DNA from: Morganella morganii
GTDB taxonomy: Bacteria; Pseudomonadota; Gammaproteobacteria; Enterobacterales; Enterobacteriaceae
Direction of reading: 5' to 3'
Length of the DNA stretch: 64,000 nucleotides
Assembly (NCBI RefSeq): GCF_019242955.1
Contig: NZ_CP066129.1
Span: 558,001-622,000 of the forward strand
The position numbers and the translations under genes were made by a program. This document shows, in pieces, positions 20,956 to 31,204 of this stretch. The notes beneath the pieces are model-generated. The model made no database searches. It saw only the letters and a program-made list of their open reading frames with translations, and was not told where the DNA came from. Numbering within the stretch: the stretch's first letter is position 1; every line of letters begins with the position of its first letter.

Positions 20956-21280
20956 GCGCGGAATGTCGTTACCGGAAGTGATGCTTTGTGCCTTTATCTT
21001 TGCGATTCTGATTACCGGATTATTACGCTATTATCAGCTGCTGCACAGCGGAAAACACAGGCAGTACACGGATGTCAGTACGGTACGTCATCTGCATCAG
21101 ATGATGCGCTTTACCACCGATCCCGGGGCATTACGGCAGATGATGCAGGTACATTTGTCTGCCCGGCAGAAATGGGAAAGTGAACAGGAAAATGTGTCAC
21201 CGGGCTGTATTTCCGTTACTATCGGGCTGGTCTCCCCGGGAGAGCGCCGGTTAACCGCCGGAAGATGGCAATGTATGTAA
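20948..21280 (+). CDS. ppdC: PpdC, prepilin-type minor pseudopilin
   Basis: A small pseudopilin of 110 aa (E. coli 107). MNERG|MSLPEV gives the prepilin peptidase site with the +5 glutamate, followed by the hydrophobic helix CAFIFAILITGLL. Its ATG overlaps the ygdB stop (ATGAATGA). recC begins 10 bp after its stop, so the four pseudopilin genes are probably transcribed together with, or partly into, the recC-ptrA-recBD operon. Confidence 0.88.
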   Translation: MNERGMSLPEVMLCAFIFAILITGLLRYYQLLHSGKHRQYTDVSTVRHLHQMMRFTTDPGALRQMMQVHLSARQKWESEQENVSPGCISVTIGLVSPGERRLTAGRWQCM

Positions 21281-21290
21281 GGACAGGACA

Positions 21291-24200
21291 ATGTTTACGG
21301 TTTATCACTCCAATGATCTGGATCTGCTGAAAGACCTGATATGCCATATTATTGATAATGATAAAATCAATGATCCTTTTTGCCCTGAAACCGTGCTGGT
21401 GCAAAGTCCCGGCATGTCTCAGTGGCTGCAAATCAGTCTGGCGGAAAAACTGGGGATTGCCGCAAATATTACGTTTCCGCTGCCCGCAACGTTTATCTGG
21501 GATATGTTTACCCGCGTCTTGCCGGGTATCCCGAAAGAAAGTGCTTTCAGTAAAGGGGCGATGACCTGGAAACTGATGTCACTGCTTCCGCAGCGTCTTG
21601 ATGACCCGGATTTTGCCCCGCTGCGCCATTACCTTGATGATGATGGCGATAAACGTAAGCTGCATCAGTTGTCCGGCCGTATTGCGGATTTATTTGACCA
21701 GTATCTTGTCTACAGGCCGGACTGGCTGACCGCGTGGGAAAATAATGAGCTGATTGACGGGCTGAGTCAGAATCAGTCCTGGCAGAAATGCCTGTGGCGG
21801 GATCTCCAGACTCTGACCCGAAGCCTGGGTCAGCCGGAATGGCACCGTGCCAATCTTTATCAGCGTTTTATTGACGTACTCAATGAAGGTGATCCGGCGG
21901 TGGTTGCCAATCTGCCGCCACGCCTGTTTATCTGCGGTATCTCTGCATTACCGCCTGTCTATCTTCAGGCGTTGCGGGCGCTCGGACAGCATACCCATAT
22001 CCATCTGATGTTTACCAATCCCTGCCAGTATTACTGGGGCGATTTACAGAGCCCGTCAGCACTCCGGCGTATGCTGGCACGCAAGCCGCAAAGCTATTGG
22101 GATAAAAAAGCCGTCAGCTGGTTTAAATCGGATGAAGATGCGCCATCGCTGTTCGATTTTGAGGCTGACGGAGAGCAGAATACCGGTAACCCGCTGCTGG
22201 CTTCATGGGGACGTCCCGGCCGGGATAACCTGTTTTTTCTGGAAGATATTGAAGAAATCCATGCGATTAAAGCCTTTGTCGATCGCCCGGCAGATACACT
22301 GCTGTCCGCTGTTCAGCAGGATATCCTGAACCTGGAAGACGGCAGCGTGGTGGGAAAAAACAAAGAGGAATTTGCCACCAGCGAAGGGCGGCGGGTGATT
22401 GCGGATAATGACCGTTCTCTGACATTTCACTCCTGCCACAGCCCGCAACGGGAAGTGGAGATTCTGCAGGACTATTTACTGAATCTGCTGGAAAACGACC
22501 CGTCACTGACTCCCCGCGATATTATTGTCATGGTGGCGGATATCGACAGTTATTCCCCCTATATTCAGGCGGTTTTCGGGCAGGGGAACGAAAACCGTTA
22601 TCTTCCGTTTGCGATTTCAGACCGTAAAGCCCGGCAGGCACATCCGGTATTACAGGCGGTACTGACTTTACTGGAATTACCGCAGAGCCGTTTCACTTCA
22701 GAACATGTTCTCAGTTTGCTGGAAGTCCCGGCAGTGGCACAGCAGTTCGGGCTGGATGAGAGCGACCTGCCGCTTCTGCGCCGCTGGGTCAGCGGATCGG
22801 GTGTTCGCTGGGGGCTGGATGATCAAAATATCGAATCTTTCTCACTGCCGGTTTTTGGCCAGAATACCTGGAAATTCGGACTGGAGCGCATGCTGCTGGG
22901 CTATGCAATGGCAGAGGATGAAGGCACCTGGCGCGGGATCCTGCCTTATGATGAAGTTTCCGGCATGTCTGCGGACCGGGTCGGGCAGCTGGCTGCATTT
23001 ATTGATACTTTGCGGCAGTGGCAGAAAAAACTGAGTGAACAGCGTACACCGGCACAGTGGCGTGAAACCGGTTCTGAGTTGTTGTCCGCATTTTTTATGA
23101 CGACACCGGATACCGAACCGGTACTCAGTATGGTACTTCAGCAGTGGCAGCAGGTGCTGGAACAAGGCGTTAAAGCCTGTTATGACGGGGATGTCCCGCT
23201 TTCACTGATCCGTGATGAACTCTCTCTGCGGCTGGATGACGAAAAAATCAGCCAGCGTTTTTTATCCGGCGCTGTCAATTTCTGTACACTGATGCCGATG
23301 CGTTCTGTTCCGTTTAAGGTGATTTGTCTGCTGGGTATGAATGACGGTGTCTATCCGAGAACAATTCCGCCGCTGGGATTTGACCTGATGGCAGAAAAAA
23401 GCCGCCGGGGTGATCGTAAACGCCGCGATGATGATCGCTATCTTTTCCTCGAAGCGCTGGGGTCAGCAAAAGAATATTTATATATCAGCTATATCGGCCG
23501 ATCTATCAGAGACAACGAAGAGCGGAACCCGTCAGTACTGGTCAGTGAGCTGCTGGAATATGCAGGGCTCAGCTTCTGTCTGGAGAAAGATCGCTTTGCC
23601 GATCTGGATACCAGCCGGAAATCACTGGAAAATCATCTGATTGTCCGGCATACCCGCGTACCGTTTGCAGCAGACAACTACAGAGAAGGTGCTGAGTTTC
23701 AGAGTTTTGCACCCCAGTGGTTACCGGCCGCATTGCGGCAGGGGGAAGCGCAGGGCGCGTTTAATGTCCCTGTTCAGTCAGAAGTGGTGATCGATATCAC
23801 GGTTGACCAGTTACTGCGCTTTTACCGGCATCCGGTCAGGGCATTTTTTCAGCAGCGTCTGAATGTGCATTTTGAGATTGAAGATGTGGCATTACCGGAG
23901 GAAGAGCCGTTCAGTGTCGATAATTTACAGCGTTACGGATTTAACACCAGGCTGCTTGATACGCTGGTGGACGGTGAGCCGGAAGAGAAGGTCTTCCGGC
24001 TGCTGAAGGCGGCGGGGGAACTGCCGGCCGGGGCGTTTGCACAGGTTTACTGGGAAGAACAATTACAGGAAATGGATGTTCTGGCAGAGAAAATCCGCAA
24101 TGCACGGATGGCGTCTGATACTGAGTCATTTCATGATGTTATCGGGCCTTATACTTACAGCGGGCAACTGGCGGGTGTTCAGGAAAACGGGTTACTCCGC

Positions 24201-24692
24201 TGGCGCCCGGCAGCACTGACCGCGGCGGACGGCCTGCGTTTGTGGATTGAACACCTGACTTACAGCCTGAGCGGACGGCAGCAATACAGCCGGATGTTCG
24301 GGCGGGGAGATACGGTGTGGATCTTTGAACCGCTGACGGCGGAGCAGGCCCGGGATTATCTGCGCCCGCTGCTGGATGTGTTTGTCCGCGGGCTGAATGA
24401 GCCGATGCCAATCTTTGTCAAAAGCGGCTGGGCATGGCTGACCACACTGGCGGATGAAAACACCGGTGAACTCTCTGATGATGAGGGACTCCAACATAAA
24501 GCCGGTTTACTGCTGCTGCAGACATTGCAGGGGGGATACCAGTTTACCGGCGAGGCGGAGGACGATTATGTTGTCCGTGCATTCCGCCATTTTGATGAAA
24601 CACTTATGGATGCAATAAAGCAATTTTCACAACAACTCTTTTTGCCGATGTTTCAACATCAGAAAAACAGGGAGAATGAGGCTGATGCCTAA
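21291..24692 (+). CDS. recC: RecC subunit of exonuclease V
   Basis: RecC forms the scaffold of RecBCD, splits the DNA strands and reads the Chi sequence. 1133 aa (E. coli 1122). The N-terminus MFTVYHSNDLDLL and the block FPLPATFIWDMFTRVLPGIP match E. coli closely. The inactivated helicase fold and the C-terminal nuclease-like domain are recognisable across the length (SCHSPQREVEILQDYLL; LLGMNDGVYPRTIPPLGFDL; WIFEPLTAEQARDYL). It overlaps ptrA by a few bases at its end. Confidence 0.98.
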   Translation: MFTVYHSNDLDLLKDLICHIIDNDKINDPFCPETVLVQSPGMSQWLQISLAEKLGIAANITFPLPATFIWDMFTRVLPGIPKESAFSKGAMTWKLMSLLPQRLDDPDFAPLRHYLDDDGDKRKLHQLSGRIADLFDQYLVYRPDWLTAWENNELIDGLSQNQSWQKCLWRDLQTLTRSLGQPEWHRANLYQRFIDVLNEGDPAVVANLPPRLFICGISALPPVYLQALRALGQHTHIHLMFTNPCQYYWGDLQSPSALRRMLARKPQSYWDKKAVSWFKSDEDAPSLFDFEADGEQNTGNPLLASWGRPGRDNLFFLEDIEEIHAIKAFVDRPADTLLSAVQQDILNLEDGSVVGKNKEEFATSEGRRVIADNDRSLTFHSCHSPQREVEILQDYLLNLLENDPSLTPRDIIVMVADIDSYSPYIQAVFGQGNENRYLPFAISDRKARQAHPVLQAVLTLLELPQSRFTSEHVLSLLEVPAVAQQFGLDESDLPLLRRWVSGSGVRWGLDDQNIESFSLPVFGQNTWKFGLERMLLGYAMAEDEGTWRGILPYDEVSGMSADRVGQLAAFIDTLRQWQKKLSEQRTPAQWRETGSELLSAFFMTTPDTEPVLSMVLQQWQQVLEQGVKACYDGDVPLSLIRDELSLRLDDEKISQRFLSGAVNFCTLMPMRSVPFKVICLLGMNDGVYPRTIPPLGFDLMAEKSRRGDRKRRDDDRYLFLEALGSAKEYLYISYIGRSIRDNEERNPSVLVSELLEYAGLSFCLEKDRFADLDTSRKSLENHLIVRHTRVPFAADNYREGAEFQSFAPQWLPAALRQGEAQGAFNVPVQSEVVIDITVDQLLRFYRHPVRAFFQQRLNVHFEIEDVALPEEEPFSVDNLQRYGFNTRLLDTLVDGEPEEKVFRLLKAAGELPAGAFAQVYWEEQLQEMDVLAEKIRNARMASDTESFHDVIGPYTYSGQLAGVQENGLLRWRPAALTAADGLRLWIEHLTYSLSGRQQYSRMFGRGDTVWIFEPLTAEQARDYLRPLLDVFVRGLNEPMPIFVKSGWAWLTTLADENTGELSDDEGLQHKAGLLLLQTLQGGYQFTGEAEDDYVVRAFRHFDETLMDAIKQFSQQLFLPMFQHQKNRENEADA

Positions 24693-27567
24693 ACAACTAG
24701 TGCAGTTTATTTTTACGCTGCTTTTCTTTTTTACCGGTGCCAATGCACTTGCTCAGAACAACTGGCAGGTTCTGCCCGGAGAGATTGAGAAAAGCGCCAA
24801 CGATCCGCGTCAGTATCAGGCAATCACCCTGAAAAATAATATGACGGTTCTGCTGATTTCAGATAAAACCGCCCGTAAATCAGCGGCAGCGGTCAGTCTG
24901 GCTATCGGCAGTATGGATGAGCCGAAGAGCCAGGCGGGTCTTGCGCACTATCTGGAGCATATGGTGCTGATGGGCTCGAAACGCTTCCCGGAACCCGGGA
25001 ACTTCAGTGACTATCTGGCGAAGCACGGCGGAAGCCATAACGCCAGCACCGGCTCCAACTATACCGATTTCTATTTTGAAGTTGAAAATAATGCCCTGAA
25101 AGGTGCAACAGAACGGCTGGCGGATGCGCTGGCAGAGCCGCTGCTGGACCCGGTGAATGCCGATAAAGAACGTAACGCGGTCAACGCTGAACTGACCATG
25201 GCGCGTTCCCGCGACGGGCACCGCATGTATCAGGTACGGGCGGAAACCTGGAACCCGGCACATCCGATCTCCCGTTTTTCCGGCGGAAACCTGGAAACGC
25301 TGAGGGATAAACCCGGCAGTATCCTGCATGAAGAGCTGCTGAAATTTTACAATACATACTACTCATCCAACCTGATGAAAGCCGTGATCTACGGACCGGA
25401 GTCTGCGGAAGAGCTGGCTCAGCTGGCAAATGATACGTTCGGTACGATTCCGGATCGTCATGCGGCAATTCCGGCGATCACCGTACCGCTGATCACGGCA
25501 GCCGAACAGCAGAAAATTATTCACTATGTCCCGGCACAACCGCAGAAATCACTGGATTTTGAGTTTGTTATCGACAACAACAGCAAAGATTTCCGCAAGC
25601 AGACAGATACCTACATTGCGTATCTTCTGGGAAGCCGCAGTGAAGGTACTCTGGCGAACTGGCTGATCTCAAACGGGCTGGCGGAGAATGTCAGTGCATC
25701 GGCATCTTCTTCACTGGCGCGTAACCAGGGCGTGTTTATTATCTCTGTGTCGCTGACAGATGAGGGTATGGCAAAACGGGATGAGATTACTGCTGCTGTT
25801 TTTGCGTACCTGAATCTGATTAAAGAAAAAGGGATTAATAAAGATTACTTTGATGAAATTGCCCGTGTAAATATGCTGGCGTTTCGTTACAACTCGGTTG
25901 TCCGTGATATGAACTATGTTGAATCACTGGCAAACACTATGATGGATTATCCGGTAAAAAATATCCTGAATGCCGGTTATCTGGCCGATGACTGGGACCC
26001 GGCTGCGATCAAAGCCCGTCTTGCGGATTTAACACCGGAAAAAGCCCGCGTCTGGTATACCAGCCCGCAGGAACCAAGCAACAAAAAAGCCTATTTTGTT
26101 GATGCCCCTTATCAGGTGGATGAGGTGACAGCTGCGCAGCTGGATAAATGGCGCAAATCTGAAGGTGATTTCCGTTTCTCTCTGCCGGCACTGAACCCGT
26201 TTATTCCGGATAATTTTGATCTGATTAAACAGCAGGAACAGACTAAACCGGTACAACTGACCGATTCGGCAAAACTGCGTCTGTTCTATATGCCGAGCCG
26301 TTATTTTGCTGATGAACCAAAAGCCATTATTGCGCTGGAACTGCGCAACCGGAATACCGGCAGAACAGCCAAAGATTTTGTGACCAGTTCGCTGCTCAGT
26401 TATGTCAGTGAGCTGAGACTGAATCAGCTCAGCTATCAGGCCGGTGTGGCAGGAATGGGGATCAGCATCAGTGAGGATGACGGACTGAATATCAGCGTCA
26501 GCGGCTATTCCCAGCATCTGCCGGAATTACTGACCACGGCGGTGACTGAATATCAGTCCTTTACCCCGACCGCATCTGAGCTGGCACAGGCGAAATCCTG
26601 GTATCGTGAGCAGGTCGCGGTATCGGATAACGGCAAAGCGTATGAGATGGCAATGCGTCCGTTCAGCCGCCTGAAAGCGGTACCGTATTTTGAAGATAAA
26701 GAGCGCCTCGCCGCACTGGATACCATTACGGAAAGCGACATCACACAGTTCCGTGACCGTCTTATCCGTGAAGGGGCGCTTCAGATGTTTGTGTTCGGTA
26801 ACCTGACGGCACCTCAGGCAGAGCAGATTGCATCGAAAGCTCAGGCGCAACTTGGCTCTCAGGGGACGGAATGGTGGGTGGGGGATTACTATGTGATTGA
26901 TAAAGCCCTGAAACCAAACTTCGACGAAAAAGCCAACAGTACCGATAACGCGCTGGCCAATATCTTTATTCCGACCGGGTATTCACGGACGGAAGGCGCG
27001 GCATTCTCGTCTGTGCTGTCGAAAATTCTGCATCCGTGGTTCTATGATCAGTTGCGGACACAGGAGCAGCTGGGCTATGCCCTGTTTGCATTTAACCCGA
27101 ATTTCGGCCGCCAGTGGGGGATCGGTTTCCTGCTGCAAAGCAATGAAAAGAACCCGGCGTATCTGTCACAGCGCTTTGATGATTTTTATATTAATGCGGA
27201 GAAACGCCTGAAAGCACTGGATAATGCGGAATTCGATAAATACCGTAATGCGCTCCTGACTGAAATGACACAGCCGCCGGAAACCTTTGAGGAAGAGGCC
27301 TCCCGTTATTCATTTGATTTCAAAAATAATTACTTTGATTTCAATACCCGCGAGCAAACTATCGCTGCGGTGAAAAAAATGACCAAACAGGATGTGGTGA
27401 CCTTCTATGAGAACTCGGTGATGTCGAAAAATGGTCTGGCGCTTTACTCTCAGGTGACCGGAACCGGCGGCAAAGCGGATGATTACGCAAAACCGGCCGG
27501 ATGGACCACATATCCGTCCGTAACGGCGTTCCAGTCGCTGTTACCTGTCAAAGAAGAAATACGGTAA
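24685..27567 (+). CDS. ptrA: Protease III (pitrilysin)
   Basis: A periplasmic zinc metalloprotease of the insulinase family that degrades small polypeptides. I use ATG 24685 (MPKQLVQFIFTLLFFFTGAN...), about 10 nt after GGGAG; an ATG three codons upstream is possible. A signal peptide ending ANALA precedes the mature protein; total 960 aa (E. coli 962). The inverted zinc motif HxxEH is intact (HYLEHMVLMG), with the downstream glutamate in ERNAVNAELTMAR. The remaining M16 domains are complete (DQLRTQEQLGYALFAF). It sits between recC and recB, as in other enterobacteria, with no known mechanistic link to recombination. Confidence 0.97.
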   Translation: MPKQLVQFIFTLLFFFTGANALAQNNWQVLPGEIEKSANDPRQYQAITLKNNMTVLLISDKTARKSAAAVSLAIGSMDEPKSQAGLAHYLEHMVLMGSKRFPEPGNFSDYLAKHGGSHNASTGSNYTDFYFEVENNALKGATERLADALAEPLLDPVNADKERNAVNAELTMARSRDGHRMYQVRAETWNPAHPISRFSGGNLETLRDKPGSILHEELLKFYNTYYSSNLMKAVIYGPESAEELAQLANDTFGTIPDRHAAIPAITVPLITAAEQQKIIHYVPAQPQKSLDFEFVIDNNSKDFRKQTDTYIAYLLGSRSEGTLANWLISNGLAENVSASASSSLARNQGVFIISVSLTDEGMAKRDEITAAVFAYLNLIKEKGINKDYFDEIARVNMLAFRYNSVVRDMNYVESLANTMMDYPVKNILNAGYLADDWDPAAIKARLADLTPEKARVWYTSPQEPSNKKAYFVDAPYQVDEVTAAQLDKWRKSEGDFRFSLPALNPFIPDNFDLIKQQEQTKPVQLTDSAKLRLFYMPSRYFADEPKAIIALELRNRNTGRTAKDFVTSSLLSYVSELRLNQLSYQAGVAGMGISISEDDGLNISVSGYSQHLPELLTTAVTEYQSFTPTASELAQAKSWYREQVAVSDNGKAYEMAMRPFSRLKAVPYFEDKERLAALDTITESDITQFRDRLIREGALQMFVFGNLTAPQAEQIASKAQAQLGSQGTEWWVGDYYVIDKALKPNFDEKANSTDNALANIFIPTGYSRTEGAAFSSVLSKILHPWFYDQLRTQEQLGYALFAFNPNFGRQWGIGFLLQSNEKNPAYLSQRFDDFYINAEKRLKALDNAEFDKYRNALLTEMTQPPETFEEEASRYSFDFKNNYFDFNTREQTIAAVKKMTKQDVVTFYENSVMSKNGLALYSQVTGTGGKADDYAKPAGWTTYPSVTAFQSLLPVKEEIR

Positions 27568-27571
27568 GGCA

Positions 27572-30500
27572 ATGGCGGCTGAATCTTTAAACCCGATGAC
27601 AATACCGCTGCAGGGGCAGCGGTTAATTGAGGCATCTGCCGGTACAGGAAAAACCTATACGCTGGCACGGCTCTATCTGCGTCTGCTGCTCGGAATCGGT
27701 GACGGGGCCTTTGTCCGGCCGTTATCGGCGGAAGAGATCCTGGTGGTGACCTTTACCGAAGCGGCAACGAATGAGCTGCGCGGGCGTATCCGCGAGAATA
27801 TTCATAAGCTGCGGATTGCCTGCCTGCGTCATGAGGAAGGCGGGGAACCGGCGGATGATGACGGGTTTGGTCCGCTTCTGGATCTGATTGAAGATAAACA
27901 GAGTGCGGCTCATCGCCTGCTGCTGGCTGAACGGCAGATGGATGAAGCCGCCATTTTTACCATCCACGGTTTTTGTCAGCGAATGCTGACTCATAACGCC
28001 TTTGAATCCGGCGTGCTTTTTGAACAGACACTGATTCAGGATGAGCACCCTGTCCGTAAACAGGCCTGTGAGGACTTCTGGCGGCGTCATTGTTATCCGC
28101 TGCCCGTAGAGCTGGCCAGAGCCATTAAACAGCTCTGGTCTGATCCTGAGGCGCTGCTGCGGGATATTTACCCCTGGTTACAGGGCGAATTACCCGGAAT
28201 TACCGATGCACCGGAATCCGATGAAACATTGCTTTCCCGCCATGAGCAGATTATTGCCGCGATTGATGAGGTTAAGCAGTGCTGGCGGAAAAGTGATGTT
28301 GATTTTGTCAGCCTTATTCAGAACTCTGATCTGAATAAAAGCAGTTACCGCGCCAATCTGGTGCCCGGATGGATTGCCGGGATTAATGACTGGGCGGAGG
28401 AAGAGGAAACCACACATTACGCACTGCCGAAAAATCTGGAGCGTTTCAGTCAGGCGGTGCTGGATGAAAAAACCAAAAAGGGCGGCACGCCGCCGTCACA
28501 TCCGGTATTTTCTGCAATTGAAGCACTGACGGAGCAGGCACTGACGCTGGAAGATGTCCTGTTTACCCGTGCGGTGTACGAGATCCGTCAGACCATTACA
28601 GAGGAAAAACAGATCCGGGGTGAAATGGGGTTTGATGACCTGCTGACCCGGCTGGATAATGCGCTGCGTCAGGAAAACGGGGCACTGCTGGCACAGACAC
28701 TGCGCAGACGTTTTCCGGTGGCGATGATTGATGAATTCCAGGATACCGACCCCCAGCAATACCGGATCTTCCGCACTATTTATCAGGAAACGGCGTATCA
28801 GGAGATGGCCGGTGATAACGGCACTCCGGCAGAGCCGTACGGACTGTTGTTTATCGGTGACCCGAAACAGGCGATTTATGCTTTCCGGGGGGCGGATATT
28901 TTCACTTATATCAAAGCGCGCCGGGATGTCAGTGCGCATTATACCCTCGGGACTAACTTCCGTTCCGCAAAGACGATGGTCGACAGCGTTAACAAACTGT
29001 TTTTACAGGCGGATGAACCTTTCTGCTTTAAACAGATCCCGTTTCAGCCGGTCAGTTCCGCACCTGCAAATGATGATGCCGCTTTTATTATTGCCGGAAA
29101 AACACAACCGGCAGTGCAGTTCTGGTGGCAGGCCGCAGAGGGCGTCAGCAGCGGTGATTATGAACGGACAATGGCCGGCGTGTGCGCCGGACAGATCCGT
29201 GACTGGCTGGATGCCGGACAAAACGGTACAGCCCTGATTGGCCCCCCCGGGAAACAACGTCCGGTCAGTGCGGCGGATATCACCGTACTGGTGCGCAGCC
29301 GCCGGGAAGCTCAACTGATAAAAGATGCGCTCAATCAGCGGGCGATCCCGTCCGTTTTTCTTTCAAACCGCGATAGTGTATTTGAAACGCCGGAAGCCCG
29401 TGAACTGTTGTGGCTGCTCCAGGCGGTGCTGAATCCGGAAAAAGAACGGCTGCTGCGCAGTGCGCTGGCTTCCGGGCTGTTTGGCCTGAACGCGGCGGAG
29501 ATTGATGCGCTCAATCAGGATGAAGCCGCCCGCGACAGGCTGGTGGATGAATTCGCCGGTTACGGGCAGATCTGGCAGCAGCAGGGCGTTCTGCCGATGC
29601 TGCGCCGGGTACTCAGCCAGCGCAAAATAGCTGAAAACCTGCTGGCGGGGCCGGACGGCGAACGGCGCTTAACCGATATTATGCATATCAGCGAGTTACT
29701 TCAGGAAACATCGCTGACGCTGGAAAATGAACATGCGCTGGTACGCTGGCTCGCGCAGCAGGTATTACGGCCGGATACGCAGTCGGAAAGCCAGCAGATG
29801 CGGCTGGAAAGCGATCAGCATCTGGTTCAGATCTGCACGATCCACAAATCCAAAGGGCTGGAATACCCGCTGGTGTGGCTGCCGTTTATCTGTAATTTTC
29901 AGGCAGGCGGCCAGCGTCTTTACCATGACGAAACCACCTTTGAGCCCTGTCTGACACTGTCACCGGATGAAACTCAGGTTGCGCTGGCGGATAAAGAACG
30001 TCTGGCAGAGGATTTGCGCCTGCTGTATGTGGCGGTGACGCGGGCGGTTTATCATTGCAGTCTCGGGGTTGCGCCCATTATCAAAGGGAACCGTAAAAAA
30101 ACGGGCAATACCGATTTGCATCTTAACGGGCTGGGGTATCTGCTTCAGAACGGACAGGCGTGTGACAGCACTGCACTGGCGGAGCGGCTGGATGCCTTTT
30201 GCCGGAGCGACAGCGCGGCTGCCGTTACCCGGATAACAGAACCGCAGCTGCAACTGTGGCAGCCCGGCGTTTCACAGCCGCCGTCCCTGGCGGTCAAGCC
30301 GTTTACCCGGACTGTCAGCAGCCGCTGGCGGGTAACCAGTTACAGCGGCCTGAGCTACGGTGCATCATCCGGCGGCAGCGTATATACACAGGACAGGCAG
30401 GAAGAGATGATGGCGATGATCCGCTCTCTCAGCCCGTCACTGGACACCGATACCCTCGGAGAAGTACAGGACGAAACGGTAACGCAGCAGACGGCTTATA

Positions 30501-31204
30501 CCTTCCCGCGTGGTGCACTGGCGGGGACATTCCTGCACAGTTTATTTGAAGAGCTTGAATTTGATAGTGAGCCCTCACTTGAGTGGCTCACTGAACAGTT
30601 GTTGTCATACGGATTTTCAGCGGAGTGGGCGCCGTTTCTGCAAACCTGGTTTACGGATCTGGTGAATACACCACTGTCAGCAGAAGGGCCGGTGCTCAGT
30701 GCGATCCCGGTGCGTTACAAACAGGATGAAATGCAGTTTTTCCTGCCGATAGACGGCGACCTGACTGCGCAAAAACTGGATGCACTGACGCGGCAATATG
30801 ATCCGCTGTCAGCGCAGGCCGCACCGCTGGATTTTGCTGCGGTGACGGGCATGCTGAAAGGCTTTATCGACCTTGTGTTTTATCACGAGGGTAAATATTA
30901 CATCGCTGACTATAAATCAAACTACCTGGGAGACAGTCCGGCAGATTATCAGCCGGAGGCTCTGGCTCAGGCTATGCTGGAACACCGCTATGATTTACAG
31001 TATCAGCTGTATACGCTGGCGCTGCACCGCTATCTGCGTCACCGGCTGCCGGATTATGACTATCAGACGCACTTCGGCGGCGTGTATTACCTTTTCCTGC
31101 GCGGCATGACACCGGAATACCCCGGTCAGGGGATCTGGTTTTATCGTCCGGAGCAGGCATTCACTGAGCAGCTGGATGCCCTGTTTAACGGGGAGGAGGG
31201 TTAA
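27572..31204 (+). CDS. recB: RecB helicase-nuclease subunit of exonuclease V
   Basis: RecB is the 3'-5' helicase and the sole nuclease of RecBCD, and loads RecA after Chi. 1210 aa (E. coli 1180). Walker A is ASAGTGKT (residues 21-28); further SF1 motifs are VTFTEAATNELRGRI, MIDEFQDTDPQQY, GDPKQAIYAFRGAD and IHKSKGLEYPLVWLP. The C-terminal nuclease has its metal-binding signature FIDLVF...YYIADYKSN. ATG follows ptrA by 4 bp and its stop overlaps the recD start, so expression is tightly coupled. Confidence 0.98.
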   Translation: MAAESLNPMTIPLQGQRLIEASAGTGKTYTLARLYLRLLLGIGDGAFVRPLSAEEILVVTFTEAATNELRGRIRENIHKLRIACLRHEEGGEPADDDGFGPLLDLIEDKQSAAHRLLLAERQMDEAAIFTIHGFCQRMLTHNAFESGVLFEQTLIQDEHPVRKQACEDFWRRHCYPLPVELARAIKQLWSDPEALLRDIYPWLQGELPGITDAPESDETLLSRHEQIIAAIDEVKQCWRKSDVDFVSLIQNSDLNKSSYRANLVPGWIAGINDWAEEEETTHYALPKNLERFSQAVLDEKTKKGGTPPSHPVFSAIEALTEQALTLEDVLFTRAVYEIRQTITEEKQIRGEMGFDDLLTRLDNALRQENGALLAQTLRRRFPVAMIDEFQDTDPQQYRIFRTIYQETAYQEMAGDNGTPAEPYGLLFIGDPKQAIYAFRGADIFTYIKARRDVSAHYTLGTNFRSAKTMVDSVNKLFLQADEPFCFKQIPFQPVSSAPANDDAAFIIAGKTQPAVQFWWQAAEGVSSGDYERTMAGVCAGQIRDWLDAGQNGTALIGPPGKQRPVSAADITVLVRSRREAQLIKDALNQRAIPSVFLSNRDSVFETPEARELLWLLQAVLNPEKERLLRSALASGLFGLNAAEIDALNQDEAARDRLVDEFAGYGQIWQQQGVLPMLRRVLSQRKIAENLLAGPDGERRLTDIMHISELLQETSLTLENEHALVRWLAQQVLRPDTQSESQQMRLESDQHLVQICTIHKSKGLEYPLVWLPFICNFQAGGQRLYHDETTFEPCLTLSPDETQVALADKERLAEDLRLLYVAVTRAVYHCSLGVAPIIKGNRKKTGNTDLHLNGLGYLLQNGQACDSTALAERLDAFCRSDSAAAVTRITEPQLQLWQPGVSQPPSLAVKPFTRTVSSRWRVTSYSGLSYGASSGGSVYTQDRQEEMMAMIRSLSPSLDTDTLGEVQDETVTQQTAYTFPRGALAGTFLHSLFEELEFDSEPSLEWLTEQLLSYGFSAEWAPFLQTWFTDLVNTPLSAEGPVLSAIPVRYKQDEMQFFLPIDGDLTAQKLDALTRQYDPLSAQAAPLDFAAVTGMLKGFIDLVFYHEGKYYIADYKSNYLGDSPADYQPEALAQAMLEHRYDLQYQLYTLALHRYLRHRLPDYDYQTHFGGVYYLFLRGMTPEYPGQGIWFYRPEQAFTEQLDALFNGEEG

